In this document: positions 32,845-40,584 of the stretch, one piece after another
Position numbering within the stretch: position 1 is the stretch's first letter
Layout of the letters: every line of letters starts with the position of its first letter
Source: Chryseomicrobium palamuruense
Lineage (GTDB): Bacteria; Bacillota; Bacilli; Bacillales_A; Planococcaceae
Assembly: GCF_042649045.1 (NCBI RefSeq)
Contig: NZ_JBHSEF010000008.1
Span: forward strand, 117,150 to 181,149
DNA: 64,000 bases
Direction: 5' to 3'
Notes under the pieces: generated by a model
What the model saw: the letters and a program-made list of their open reading frames with translations, nothing else
Told to the model about the DNA's origin: nothing
The model's database searches: none
Program-made: the position numbers and the translations under genes

Positions 32845-33940
32845 GGCCTTCAACCCCGTACGACTCCAGTCGGCGATCAAAATCTTCTTCCGATTCATTT
32901 AAACGCATAATGTGAATCGCTTCTGGATCGAAATCAAGACCTATGGTTGCACCGACTTCTGCTTTTCTCGTTGAATGAACCAGCCACTCGTTGCCTTCAT
33001 CATCGTAAGTGGATAGTTCGTAGTGAACGCCACGGAATAATTGTGTATCCACGCGAACATTCATCTTTCCTTGATCAACGAAAGTAATTTCTAAATCTTC
33101 TGGACGAATAACGACGTCGACTTTTTCACCAGGCGTTAATCCTTTATCGACACATTCGAATTCTTTCGTACCGATTTGAACTCGGTAATCTGCAATCATC
33201 AGGCCTTCGACAATATTTGATTCCCCAATAAAATCGGCAACAAAACGGTTGATTGGCTCGTCATAGATATCGAGTGGTGTACCACTTTGGATTATCTGAC
33301 CTGCGTCCATAACAAAAATCTCATCGGACATAGCGAGTGCTTCTTCTTGATCGTGCGTTACAAAAATAAATGTCTTTCCGAGACGTTGTTGAAGTTCGCG
33401 TAATTCGTATTGCATTTCTGTACGTAATTTTAAATCCAGTGCGGATAGTGGTTCATCGAGTAGAATGATTTCAGGGTCATTGACTATAGCGCGAGCTATG
33501 GCCACACGTTGCTTTTGACCTCCAGACATTTCACTGATTTCTCTTTTTTCATAGCCACTCAAATTGACAAATTTAAGAGCTTCATTGACTTTTTGATCGA
33601 TTTCAGTCGATTTCATTTTTTTTATACGCAATCCAAACGCAATATTCTCATACACATTCAAGTGCGGGAACAAAGCATAGTCTTGAAAGACGGTATTGAC
33701 TTGACGATGGTTCGCTGGAACGTCATTGATCAATTTTCCATTTAAGTAAATGGAACCGGAAGAAGGTTGGATAAATCCAGCAATTAATCGCAAGATGGTC
33801 GTTTTTCCACAACCAGATGGGCCTAGTAGGGTATAAAATTTACCGCGTTCTAGTTCGAAATTAATTGTATGTAAAACGGGCTGTGCATTTGCATACGCCT
33901 TGCTCACATTTTCAAAGCGAATAATGGGTTCATTCGACAC
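32834..33940 (-). CDS. potA: Spermidine/putrescine ABC transporter ATP-binding protein
   Basis: The 368-residue ATPase has Walker A GPSGCGKTT (about 40-48), the Q loop in NTVFQDYALFPH, signature SGGQKQRVAIARAI, Walker B ILLDEPLSALD and switch His in FVTHDQEEAL. The C-terminal TOBE/MOP-like domain (about 240-350) is typical of PotA. It powers polyamine import by PotBC. I start at GTG 33938-33940 (MSNEPIIRFE) with GGAGGT six bases upstream; the ATG eight codons earlier would place that site inside the gene. It is the first gene of potABCD and divergent from ktrC. Confidence 0.93.
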   Translation of the reverse strand: MSNEPIIRFENVSKAYANAQPVLHTINFELERGKFYTLLGPSGCGKTTILRLIAGFIQPSSGSIYLNGKLINDVPANHRQVNTVFQDYALFPHLNVYENIAFGLRIKKMKSTEIDQKVNEALKFVNLSGYEKREISEMSGGQKQRVAIARAIVNDPEIILLDEPLSALDLKLRTEMQYELRELQQRLGKTFIFVTHDQEEALAMSDEIFVMDAGQIIQSGTPLDIYDEPINRFVADFIGESNIVEGLMIADYRVQIGTKEFECVDKGLTPGEKVDVVIRPEDLEITFVDQGKMNVRVDTQLFRGVHYELSTYDDEGNEWLVHSTRKAEVGATIGLDFDPEAIHIMRLNESEEDFDRRLESYGVEGHGN

Positions 33941-33994
33941 GTTTCTACCTCCATAAGTTGACAAAGATTAGAATTTATTTTATCACAACTTTCC

Positions 33995-34006
33995 TTCGAT
34001 ATCGAA
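33995..34006. promoter_or_regulatory. 12-bp palindrome between potA and ktrC
   Basis: TTCGATATCGAA is a perfect palindrome in the divergent intergenic region. A candidate ktrC -10 (TATGAT, 34019-34024) lies downstream, and a minus-strand TGA-extended TAAAAT for potA lies to the left. Confidence 0.35.
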
Positions 34007-34061
34007 AGTATTTTCATGTATGATTACTATAGCAGCAAGAAATGGGATTGGGGGAGAGAGT

Positions 34062-34721
34062 ATGAAGCAAGAATTCGTTGTCATTGGTCTGGGTCGCTTT
34101 GGGGGGAGTATCGTTAAAGAGCTCATCGAACAGGGTGCTGACGTCATGGCGATTGATATAGAAAGTGAACGAGTAGATGAGTTTGCTCCGATTGCAACAC
34201 AAGCAGTCGTTGCAGATACGACGGATGAAGCTGTGTTGAAATCGTTAGGTATTCGCAATTTTGATCACGTGATTGTTGCGATAGGAGACAATATTCAATC
34301 GAGTATTTTGACAACATTGATGTTAAAAGAACTTGGTGTGAAACGAATCACAGTAAAAGCGCAAAATGATTACCATGAAAAAGTCTTAAGTAAAATTGGG
34401 GCAGATAATGTTGTTCACCCTGAACGAGATATGGGTATTCGAATTGCGAATAATATTTTGTCGAACAATGTCCTCGATTATTTAGAAATATCCGATGAAC
34501 ATTCCATCATGGAATTGATCGTGAATTCGAAGCTAGCTGGTAACTCTTTAATTGACTTAGATATCCGAGCAAAATATGGAATTAATATTGTTGCCATTAA
34601 ACGAGGTAAATCCATTATTGTATCTCCACAGGCAGATGAAAAATTGCAGTTGAATGACATTATGATCATTATCGGAGCGGACGTAGATATTAACCGTTTC
34701 GAGAAAAAAGTATTTAATTAA
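34062..34721 (+). CDS. ktrC: Ktr potassium uptake system regulatory subunit KtrC
   Basis: The 219-residue protein has an RCK-N Rossmann domain (GLGRFGGS with Gly9, Gly11 and Gly14) and an RCK-C domain (about 135-219, GINIVAIKRGKSIIVSP). It matches B. subtilis KtrC in DEAVLKSLGIRNFDHVIVAI and KVLSKIGADNVVHPERDMG. It forms a cytosolic octameric ring that gates KtrB/KtrD using ATP/ADP; the C domain of homologues binds c-di-AMP, which inactivates uptake. I start at ATG 34062 behind GGGGGAGAG. It is convergent with rnjA, as in the B. subtilis ktrC region, but adeC is absent between them. Confidence 0.92.
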   Translation: MKQEFVVIGLGRFGGSIVKELIEQGADVMAIDIESERVDEFAPIATQAVVADTTDEAVLKSLGIRNFDHVIVAIGDNIQSSILTTLMLKELGVKRITVKAQNDYHEKVLSKIGADNVVHPERDMGIRIANNILSNNVLDYLEISDEHSIMELIVNSKLAGNSLIDLDIRAKYGINIVAIKRGKSIIVSPQADEKLQLNDIMIIIGADVDINRFEKKVFN

Positions 34722-34728
34722 TGAAAAG

Positions 34729-34756
34729 AAGCACCCTTCCAAAGAAAGGTGCTTTT
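34729..34756 (+). terminator. Terminator between ktrC and rnjA
   Basis: AAGCACC (34729-34735) pairs with GGTGCTT (34748-34754) followed by TT and further pyrimidines. It may also serve the convergent rnjA gene. Confidence 0.65.
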
Positions 34757-34757
34757 C

Positions 34758-36425
34758 TTATATTTCCATGATGATGGGTAAAATCATCGGTTTACGTTTT
34801 GTTTTTTCATACAGATGTGGTCCCAAAACATTGCTGATTTCTGACTTAAGGTCATCCCATCCTTCCGGGTTCTCTTTTACCAGACTCTTTAAATGTCGAT
34901 TTAACATCTGCTGAGCTTCATTGATCATCATCCCAGACTCACGCATGTAGACAAACCCACGTGAAATAAGGTCAGGACCCGAAACGATTCGTTTTTTCTT
35001 CATGTCTGCTGTCACAACGACAATGACAAGTCCTTCTTCTGAAAGAACACGTCGATCGCGTAGCACGATATTACCGATGTCACCAATTCCGCTTCCGTCA
35101 ATATAAACATCTCCAGAAGGAACGCGTCCTGCAACTGTTGCATCTTCAGCCGTCAGTGCAAGTACGTCTCCATTTTCCATGATAAATGTATTTTCTTCCG
35201 GCACATCACAATCGACTGCAAGCTCACTGTGTAGCTTCAACATACGATATTCCCCGTGGATTGGCATAAAGAATTTTGGTTTCATCAAACGAAGCATTAG
35301 TTTTTGTTCTTCTTGCGAACCATGCCCTGAAGTATGAATATTGTTTAGCGAACCATGAATCACTTCGGCTCCAGCTCGGTACAACAAGTTGATTGTTCGG
35401 TTTACACTTCCTCGGTTCCCCGGAATCGGAGAAGAAGAGAAGATGACCGTGTCGCCAGGCTGAATTTGAATTTGTCGGTGCGTTCCATTGGCAATGCGAG
35501 ATAGGGCAGCCATTGGTTCACCTTGTGATCCTGTACAAAGAATGAGCACTTCATTCGCCGGTAGACGGTTCAAAGTGTTGGTATCAACAAATGTTTCTTT
35601 TGGTGCTGTGATATACCCAAGTTCGCGCCCAATCGTTATAGCGTTATCCATACTACGACCAAACACAGCAATTTTTCTGCCGTATCGTACCGCTGCATCC
35701 GTCACTTGTTGGAGACGGTGAATATTAGATGCAAATGTTGCGAAAATAATGCGGGCATCTACACGACGGAAAATGCTGTCCATGCTATCGCCGACTTTAC
35801 GCTCAGACATAGTGAAGTTTGGAACCTCTGCATTCGTTGAGTCTGAGAGTAGGCATAATACGCCTTCTTTACCGATTTCAGCCATTTTCGTTAAATTTGC
35901 CGGTGCCCCTACAGGTGTGAAATCAAATTTGAAATCTCCCGTGTGGACAATATTCCCAGACGGTGTTTTTACGACCATGCCGTAAGCATCCGGGATACTG
36001 TGTGTCGTTAAATAGAAGGAAACCGATGTTTTTCGAAATTTGATGACGTCATCTTCTGAGATTTCCGTCATCTTTGTTTGACGTAGTATGCCGTGTTCTT
36101 CTAATTTATTGCGAAGAAGGCCAAGCGCAAGTTTACCGCCATAAACAGGCATATTTACTTGTTTTAAGAGATAGGGTATGCCACCAATATGGTCTTCGTG
36201 ACCGTGTGTGATGAAAAGCCCTTTAATTTTGTCTTGATTCCGTACAAGGTACGTATAGTCTGGAATGACATAATCAATGCCAAGTAAATCGTCTTCAGGA
36301 AACTTAATTCCTGCATCAATCACAATGATTTCATCTTGGAATTGTACCGCATACGTGTTTTTTCCGATTTCGCCCAGTCCGCCTAGTGCGAAAACCGCTG
36401 TTTGATCATTACGTACAAATTTCAT
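34758..36425 (-). CDS. rnjA: Ribonuclease J1
   Basis: The 555-residue protein is a complete RNase J. The metallo-beta-lactamase motif HGHEDHIGG (74-82) holds two zinc ions; HTGDFKFD, the beta-CASP region (about 210-370, with FGRSMDN) and the HTSGHGSQEE and PIHGEYRM motifs follow. RNase J1 has 5'-3' exonuclease and endonuclease activity and is a central mRNA and rRNA processing enzyme in Firmicutes. It starts five bases after the rpoY stop, so the two form an operon, exactly as rpoY-rnjA in B. subtilis. Length is standard. Confidence 0.97.
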   Translation of the reverse strand: MKFVRNDQTAVFALGGLGEIGKNTYAVQFQDEIIVIDAGIKFPEDDLLGIDYVIPDYTYLVRNQDKIKGLFITHGHEDHIGGIPYLLKQVNMPVYGGKLALGLLRNKLEEHGILRQTKMTEISEDDVIKFRKTSVSFYLTTHSIPDAYGMVVKTPSGNIVHTGDFKFDFTPVGAPANLTKMAEIGKEGVLCLLSDSTNAEVPNFTMSERKVGDSMDSIFRRVDARIIFATFASNIHRLQQVTDAAVRYGRKIAVFGRSMDNAITIGRELGYITAPKETFVDTNTLNRLPANEVLILCTGSQGEPMAALSRIANGTHRQIQIQPGDTVIFSSSPIPGNRGSVNRTINLLYRAGAEVIHGSLNNIHTSGHGSQEEQKLMLRLMKPKFFMPIHGEYRMLKLHSELAVDCDVPEENTFIMENGDVLALTAEDATVAGRVPSGDVYIDGSGIGDIGNIVLRDRRVLSEEGLVIVVVTADMKKKRIVSGPDLISRGFVYMRESGMMINEAQQMLNRHLKSLVKENPEGWDDLKSEISNVLGPHLYEKTKRKPMILPIIMEI

Positions 36426-36430
36426 AGGCT

Positions 36431-36637
36431 CTATTCTTCAACCTTATAGTTTTCACTTGCTTGTTCGTAGGCTAAGTGAGCACCTTCAAGCAATTGGACA
36501 AATTCAATCATCACTGGGCGGTCTTTTAACTTCGCACGTACGGCTTGTTCTGATTCTGCCTCTACATATATACTCTTTGTGTTTTCGCGGACGGGTACTT
36601 CTGTAGCGTTTTCTTGATAAAATACTTTGTAAATCAT
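36431..36637 (-). CDS. rpoY: RNA polymerase epsilon subunit RpoY
   Basis: The 68-residue protein begins MIYKVFYQENATEVPVREN and contains the conserved KSIYVEAESE and HLAYEQASENYKVE segments of RpoY (YkzG, DUF1447). RpoY binds core RNA polymerase in Firmicutes and resembles the phage protein Gp2; loss has mild effects. I start at ATG 36635-36637, behind GGAGAAG; the frame extends 12 codons upstream through the ribosome binding site. It is the first gene of rpoY-rnjA. Confidence 0.93.
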   Translation of the reverse strand: MIYKVFYQENATEVPVRENTKSIYVEAESEQAVRAKLKDRPVMIEFVQLLEGAHLAYEQASENYKVEE

Positions 36638-36711
36638 TTTTTCTTCTCCTTTTTCACGTTCAGATTCAATCAATTCTCTTTATCTTAGCATGTGCACCTT
36701 CTAAAATAAAG

Positions 36712-36741
36712 AAAACCCCTCCAAAAAATATTTGAGGGGCA
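36712..36741 (-). terminator. Terminator of the 23-codon gene
   Basis: CCCCTC (36716-36721) and GAGGGG (36734-36739) form the core stem, extended by CAAA/TTTG inside. On the minus strand the stem is followed by TTTTC. It separates the small unit from rpoY-rnjA. Confidence 0.75.
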
Positions 36742-36747
36742 ATTTGG

Positions 36748-36819
36748 CTATGCAACTGATTTTTTTCCGAGGATTTCGCCGAGACGTTTGAGCATTTTTC
36801 TTCGTAAACGTTTTAACAT
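36748..36819 (-). CDS. Cationic 23-residue peptide (hypothetical)
   Basis: The frame starts at ATG 36817-36819 behind AAGGAGTGAG and ends at TAG 36748-36750. The peptide begins MLKRLRRKMLKRLGEILGKK and has ten Lys or Arg residues and one Glu in 23. Leu2, Leu5, Met9, Leu13, Ile16 and Leu17 would lie on one face of a helix, making it strongly amphipathic. A good promoter (36841-36869) and an intrinsic terminator give a complete independent unit. I do not recognise the family. It could be a regulatory small protein, a membrane-active peptide or a leader. No second toxin-antitoxin partner or antisense RNA is visible. Confidence 0.6.
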   Translation of the reverse strand: MLKRLRRKMLKRLGEILGKKSVA

Positions 36820-36840
36820 ACGACTCACTCCTTAACATCC

Positions 36841-36869
36841 ATTATAAACGAAAATTAATAAATAGTAAA
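36841..36869 (-). promoter_or_regulatory. SigA promoter of the 23-codon gene
   Basis: On the minus strand TTTACT (36864-36869) and a consensus TATAAT (36841-36846) are separated by 17 bases, about 21 bases before the start codon. Confidence 0.7.
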
Positions 36870-36900
36870 GTAATTATTCCGAAAAGTCAAATAAAAACAC

Positions 36901-37476
36901 TTAAGATTCAGCATCCATTCGTGGTGCCCTTTCATAAGGGATTGCATTCGGTATCGGAGAGAAGGGGTCATTTTTATTAATATGGTCATAGAACATGATT
37001 CCGTTTAAATGATCCAGTTCGTGCTGAAACGCAATCGCTTTTAACCCTTTCAATCGCATCGTGAAATCTTCTCCGTCTATATTCTGTGCACTGATGGTAA
37101 TTCGAGCATAGCGCGGTACATATCCTTCTATCACTTCATCTACGGATAAACATCCTTCGCCCGCAGTAATGTAAGTCTTCTCGACCGAATGACTTTTGAT
37201 TTTGGGATTAATAAAGATCTCACTAAGTTTGGAGCCGTCTTCTTCTAAATGGAGAGCAAAAATTCGTTTGGGTTTATTGACTTGAGGCGCAGCAATCCCA
37301 ATACCGGGTCGAAGATCGTATTCTAAGGATAATTCAGGATTTTGACTGTTCTTCACATACTCTAATAAATCTTTAGCAAGGGTAGCATCTTCTTTTGATA
37401 GGGGAAACGGTACTTCGCTAGCTACTGAACGAAGGCCCGGGTGACCATCGCGTATAATATCTTTCATCTTAATCAT
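36901..37476 (-). CDS. def: Peptide deformylase
   Basis: The 191-residue enzyme carries all three deformylase motifs: GIGIAAPQ (motif 1), EGCLSV (motif 2, with the metal-binding Cys) and QHELDHLNG (motif 3, two metal His and catalytic Glu). It has the insertions typical of Gram-positive type 2 deformylases such as DefB. It removes the formyl group from new proteins. I choose the ATG at 37474-37476 (MIKMKD), nine bases after GAGAGG; an ATG three codons earlier is too close to that site. A TGT-extended TATACT (37500-37505, minus strand) is a likely -10. Confidence 0.95.
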   Translation of the reverse strand: MIKMKDIIRDGHPGLRSVASEVPFPLSKEDATLAKDLLEYVKNSQNPELSLEYDLRPGIGIAAPQVNKPKRIFALHLEEDGSKLSEIFINPKIKSHSVEKTYITAGEGCLSVDEVIEGYVPRYARITISAQNIDGEDFTMRLKGLKAIAFQHELDHLNGIMFYDHINKNDPFSPIPNAIPYERAPRMDAES

Positions 37477-37528
37477 TCTTATCATCCTCTCTCACTCTTA
37501 GTATAACAAATTCTATACCAATGTCTTA

Positions 37529-37557
37529 TTGAAATGAGCCAGTAAAATAGGTATAGT
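37529..37557 (+). promoter_or_regulatory. SigA promoter of the YkyA-like gene
   Basis: TTGAAA (37529-37534) and TATAGT (37552-37557) are separated by 17 bases, 26 bases before the start codon. Confidence 0.65.
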
Positions 37558-37583
37558 GAGGAAGACTTGGGAGGTACATAGAT

Positions 37584-38213
37584 ATGAAAAAATGGCTCGC
37601 AGTAACATTATTATCAGTCTTCGTCTTAACTGGCTGTACATTTGGAGATTCTGCAGAACAACAAATCTCCGGTGTCCTTCAGTCGATGCATGATGCAGAA
37701 GAACCGTATCGTTCCGTACAAAGTGAAATGAATAAGGCGGAGCAACAAGAAGTACAATTATTTGAAGAGATTCTTGCTCTTACACAAGAACAACAATCCG
37801 AACTTCAACAAAAAGTGACAGAGTTGCAGGAGCTAACTGCTAACCGAAAAGACTATCTGGCTAATGAACGCGAAAGCTTAGAAGAGGCACTGGCCAAAAG
37901 TGACTTTTCCGCTCTAGATTTATCAGAGGTAGAACGTGCACTTGCTGATCGAGTGGATAAAGCCTACGATGCTCGATATGAAAGTTATGAAGATGTATAT
38001 ACGAAATATGAGGAATTGATTCGTTTACAAGATGCGCTTTATGTGGAAATGCTTGTAGAGGATGTCTCAATTGAAACTGTGCGAGAATTGATTCAACAAG
38101 TAAATGCACAGAATGAAGTGGTCCAAGCAGCCGTAGCTACTATGAATGAAAAAACGGAACAGTTCAATTCCATTACATCAGATGTGTTTGAAACACTTCA
38201 ATCAGAGGAATAA
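37584..38213 (+). CDS. YkyA-like cell-wall-binding lipoprotein
   Basis: The 209-residue product has a lipoprotein signal ending LTGC (Cys18) followed by a long alpha-helical, coiled-coil-like region rich in Glu and Gln, with IYRSVQ-type and ELTANRKDYLANERESLEEA segments. This is the YkyA (putative cell-wall binding lipoprotein) pattern. Function is unknown. The start ATG follows GGGAGG. It lies between def and pdhA, exactly as B. subtilis ykyA does, and has its own promoter and terminator. Confidence 0.85.
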   Translation: MKKWLAVTLLSVFVLTGCTFGDSAEQQISGVLQSMHDAEEPYRSVQSEMNKAEQQEVQLFEEILALTQEQQSELQQKVTELQELTANRKDYLANERESLEEALAKSDFSALDLSEVERALADRVDKAYDARYESYEDVYTKYEELIRLQDALYVEMLVEDVSIETVRELIQQVNAQNEVVQAAVATMNEKTEQFNSITSDVFETLQSEE

Positions 38214-38229
38214 TAAGAAATAGCATATT

Positions 38230-38257
38230 AAAGCAGCTCTCCAGAGGGCTGCTTTTG
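38230..38257 (+). terminator. Terminator of the YkyA-like gene
   Basis: AAAGCAGCTCTC (38230-38241) pairs with GAGGGCTGCTTT (38244-38255) with one G-U pair; the T run is short. Confidence 0.72.
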
Positions 38258-38287
38258 TGTTATATAGAGAAGTATCAATTATCTTCC

Positions 38288-38296
38288 TGATATAAT
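38288..38296 (+). promoter_or_regulatory. Possible upstream pdh promoter (extended -10)
   Basis: TGATATAAT is an extended consensus -10 about 175 bases before pdhA. No good -35 is seen. A second, stronger promoter lies downstream. Confidence 0.4.
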
Positions 38297-38371
38297 ACAG
38301 TATGCAAATTACGATTAATACAGTTTTTAATTCATGGTTAATTCTGAACTTTTAATGCGATGTTCAAACGA

Positions 38372-38400
38372 TTGACCACTGGAAATGACTAAGATATACT
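38372..38400 (+). promoter_or_regulatory. Main pdhABCD promoter
   Basis: TTGACC (38372-38377) and TATACT (38395-38400) have a 17-base spacer. The transcript would have a leader of about 65 bases. No T-box or riboswitch is recognised in it. Confidence 0.7.
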
Positions 38401-38471
38401 TAATATCGAGACTTTTGTGTATCACTCGACAACAAAATTATTCTAATACAGAACTAAAGGAGAGTTGTTTT

Positions 38472-39584
38472 ATGGCGGAAAGTAAAAACACGCAATTCGA
38501 TCCAATGAAAGTACTTCATGAAATCGAAGAAAAATTTGAAATGGTACAAGTTTTAGATGAAGAAGGAAACGTGGTAAATGAGGATTTAATGCCAGACTTA
38601 ACTGACGAACAATTGGTCGAATTAATGTCTCGTATGGTGTACACACGTATCCTTGATCAACGCTCAATTTCTTTAAACCGCCAAGGCCGCCTCGGATTCT
38701 ATGCACCCACTGCTGGTCAAGAAGCGTCTCAACTTGCTTCTCAATTCGCTCTTGAGAAAGAAGATTTCATATTACCTGGATACAGAGACGTACCACAAAT
38801 TGTTTGGCACGGACTGCCGTTGTATCAAGCCTTCCTATTTAGCCGTGGGCACTTTATGGGGAACCAAATTCCTGAAGGTGTAAATGTTTTCCCACCACAA
38901 ATCATCATTGGGGCGCAGTTTATCCAGGCTGCAGGAGTAGCTATGGGCTTCCAGAAAAAAGGAACAAAAGCTGTTGCTGTAACGTACACGGGAGATGGTG
39001 GTTCATCGCAAGGTGATTTCTATGAGGGGTTAAACTTTGCGGGTGCTTTTAAAGTTCCTGCTATCTTCTTCGTTCAAAACAATCAGTTTGCAATTTCTAC
39101 ACCACGCTCATTACAAACAGCTGCGAAAACAATTGCACAAAAAGGAGTCGCTGCAGGTATGCCTTCCGTTTTAGTGGATGGAATGGATGCACTAGCTGTA
39201 TATGCAGTAACGAAAGAAGCCCGCGACCGCGCGATTGCTGGAGATGGCCCGACATTTATTGAAGCACTCTGCTACCGCTATGGTCCACATACGATGGCTG
39301 GAGATGACCCAACTCGTTACCGCACATCAGATACGGATTCAGAGTGGGAAAAGCGTGATCCATTAATTCGTTTCCGTACCTTCTTAACGAACAAAGGGTT
39401 ATGGACAGAAGAGAAAGAAAACGAAGTGATTGAACGTGCAAAAGAAGAGATTAAAGAAGCGGTTAAGAAAGCCGATGCTGCTCCAAAACAAAAAGTAACA
39501 GACTTGATTAATATTATGTATGAAGAAAACCCATTTAACCTAGAAGAGCAAAAAACGTACTACTCAGAAAAGGAGTCGAACTAA
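38472..39584 (+). CDS. pdhA: Pyruvate dehydrogenase E1 component, alpha subunit
   Basis: The 370-residue protein has the thiamine-pyrophosphate motif GDGGSSQGDFYEGLNFAG starting at Gly174 and ending with Asn203-Asn204, as well as RYGPHTMAGDDPTRYR, the phosphorylation-loop region equivalent. With PdhB it decarboxylates pyruvate and passes the acetyl group to the E2 lipoyl arm. I start at ATG 38472 behind AAGGAGAG; upstream in-frame codons lie in the promoter leader. First gene of pdhABCD, with a three-base gap to pdhB. Confidence 0.97.
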   Translation: MAESKNTQFDPMKVLHEIEEKFEMVQVLDEEGNVVNEDLMPDLTDEQLVELMSRMVYTRILDQRSISLNRQGRLGFYAPTAGQEASQLASQFALEKEDFILPGYRDVPQIVWHGLPLYQAFLFSRGHFMGNQIPEGVNVFPPQIIIGAQFIQAAGVAMGFQKKGTKAVAVTYTGDGGSSQGDFYEGLNFAGAFKVPAIFFVQNNQFAISTPRSLQTAAKTIAQKGVAAGMPSVLVDGMDALAVYAVTKEARDRAIAGDGPTFIEALCYRYGPHTMAGDDPTRYRTSDTDSEWEKRDPLIRFRTFLTNKGLWTEEKENEVIERAKEEIKEAVKKADAAPKQKVTDLINIMYEENPFNLEEQKTYYSEKESN

Positions 39585-39587
39585 ACA

Positions 39588-40565
39588 ATGGCACAAATGA
39601 CCATGATTCAAGCAATCACAGACGCATTACGCTGTGAATTAAAAGATGACGAAAACGTTCTTGTATTTGGAGAAGACGTTGGCGTAAATGGTGGAGTATT
39701 CCGTGCAACTGAAGGACTCCAAAAAGAATTCGGTGTAGACCGTGTATTTGACACGCCTCTTGCAGAGTCGGGTATCGGTGGGCTTGCTGTAGGTCTTTCG
39801 CTGACAGGTTTCCGTCCGGTACCTGAAATTCAGTTCTTCGGTTTCGTATTTGAAGTAATGGATTCAATTAGTGGGCAACTTGCTCGTATGCGTTTCCGTA
39901 CAGGCGGAAGCTTTAATGCACCCGTGACAATTCGTTCACCATTTGGTGGAGGTGTACACACACCTGAGATGCACGCAGATAGCTTAGAGTTACTCATGAC
40001 ATCTACTCCAGGTGTAAAAGTAGTTATTCCATCGACACCATACGATGCGAAAGGATTGTTGATTTCCTCAATTCGTGATAACGATCCGGTAATTTTTTTA
40101 GAGCATATGAAACTTTACCGTTCGTTCCGCGGAGAAGTACCTGAAGAGTCCTATACGATTCCACTTGGAAAAGCAGATGTGAAACGTGAAGGTACAGATA
40201 TTACAATTATTGCGTACGGAGCAATGGTACACGAAGCTCTAAAAGCAGCAGATGAACTAGAAAAAGAGGGTAAGTCGGCTGAAGTCATCGACTTGCGTAC
40301 AGTTCAACCATTAGACATCGAAACAATTATTGCCTCTGTTGAAAAAACAAACCGTGCAATGGTTGTACAAGAAGCTCAAAAGCAAGCAGGAATTGCAGCA
40401 AACGTTGTTGCTGAAATCACAGAGCGTGCAATCTTAAGTCTAGACGCACCTGTCCTACGTGTTACAGCGCCGGATACCGTTTTCCCATTCTCACAAGCTG
40501 AAAATGTATGGCTTCCAAATTATAAAGATGTACTTGCAACAGCGAAAAAAGTATTAGAATTTTAA
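39588..40565 (+). CDS. pdhB: Pyruvate dehydrogenase E1 component, beta subunit
   Basis: The 325-residue protein has the transketolase-like pyrimidine domain (EDVGVNGGVFRATEGL, residues about 29-45, with FDTPLAESGIGG) and the C-terminal transketolase domain (YGAMVHEALKAA, DLRTVQPLD). It forms the E1 heterotetramer with PdhA. AAGGAGTC precedes the start. Length is identical to typical Bacillus PdhB. Confidence 0.97.
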   Translation: MAQMTMIQAITDALRCELKDDENVLVFGEDVGVNGGVFRATEGLQKEFGVDRVFDTPLAESGIGGLAVGLSLTGFRPVPEIQFFGFVFEVMDSISGQLARMRFRTGGSFNAPVTIRSPFGGGVHTPEMHADSLELLMTSTPGVKVVIPSTPYDAKGLLISSIRDNDPVIFLEHMKLYRSFRGEVPEESYTIPLGKADVKREGTDITIIAYGAMVHEALKAADELEKEGKSAEVIDLRTVQPLDIETIIASVEKTNRAMVVQEAQKQAGIAANVVAEITERAILSLDAPVLRVTAPDTVFPFSQAENVWLPNYKDVLATAKKVLEF

Positions 40566-40584
40566 TTCGAAAGGGTGAGGCATA

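Noticed and set aside
38401..38471. Riboswitch or T-box in the pdhA leader
   Set aside because: The leader of about 65 bases shows no conserved core or terminator.
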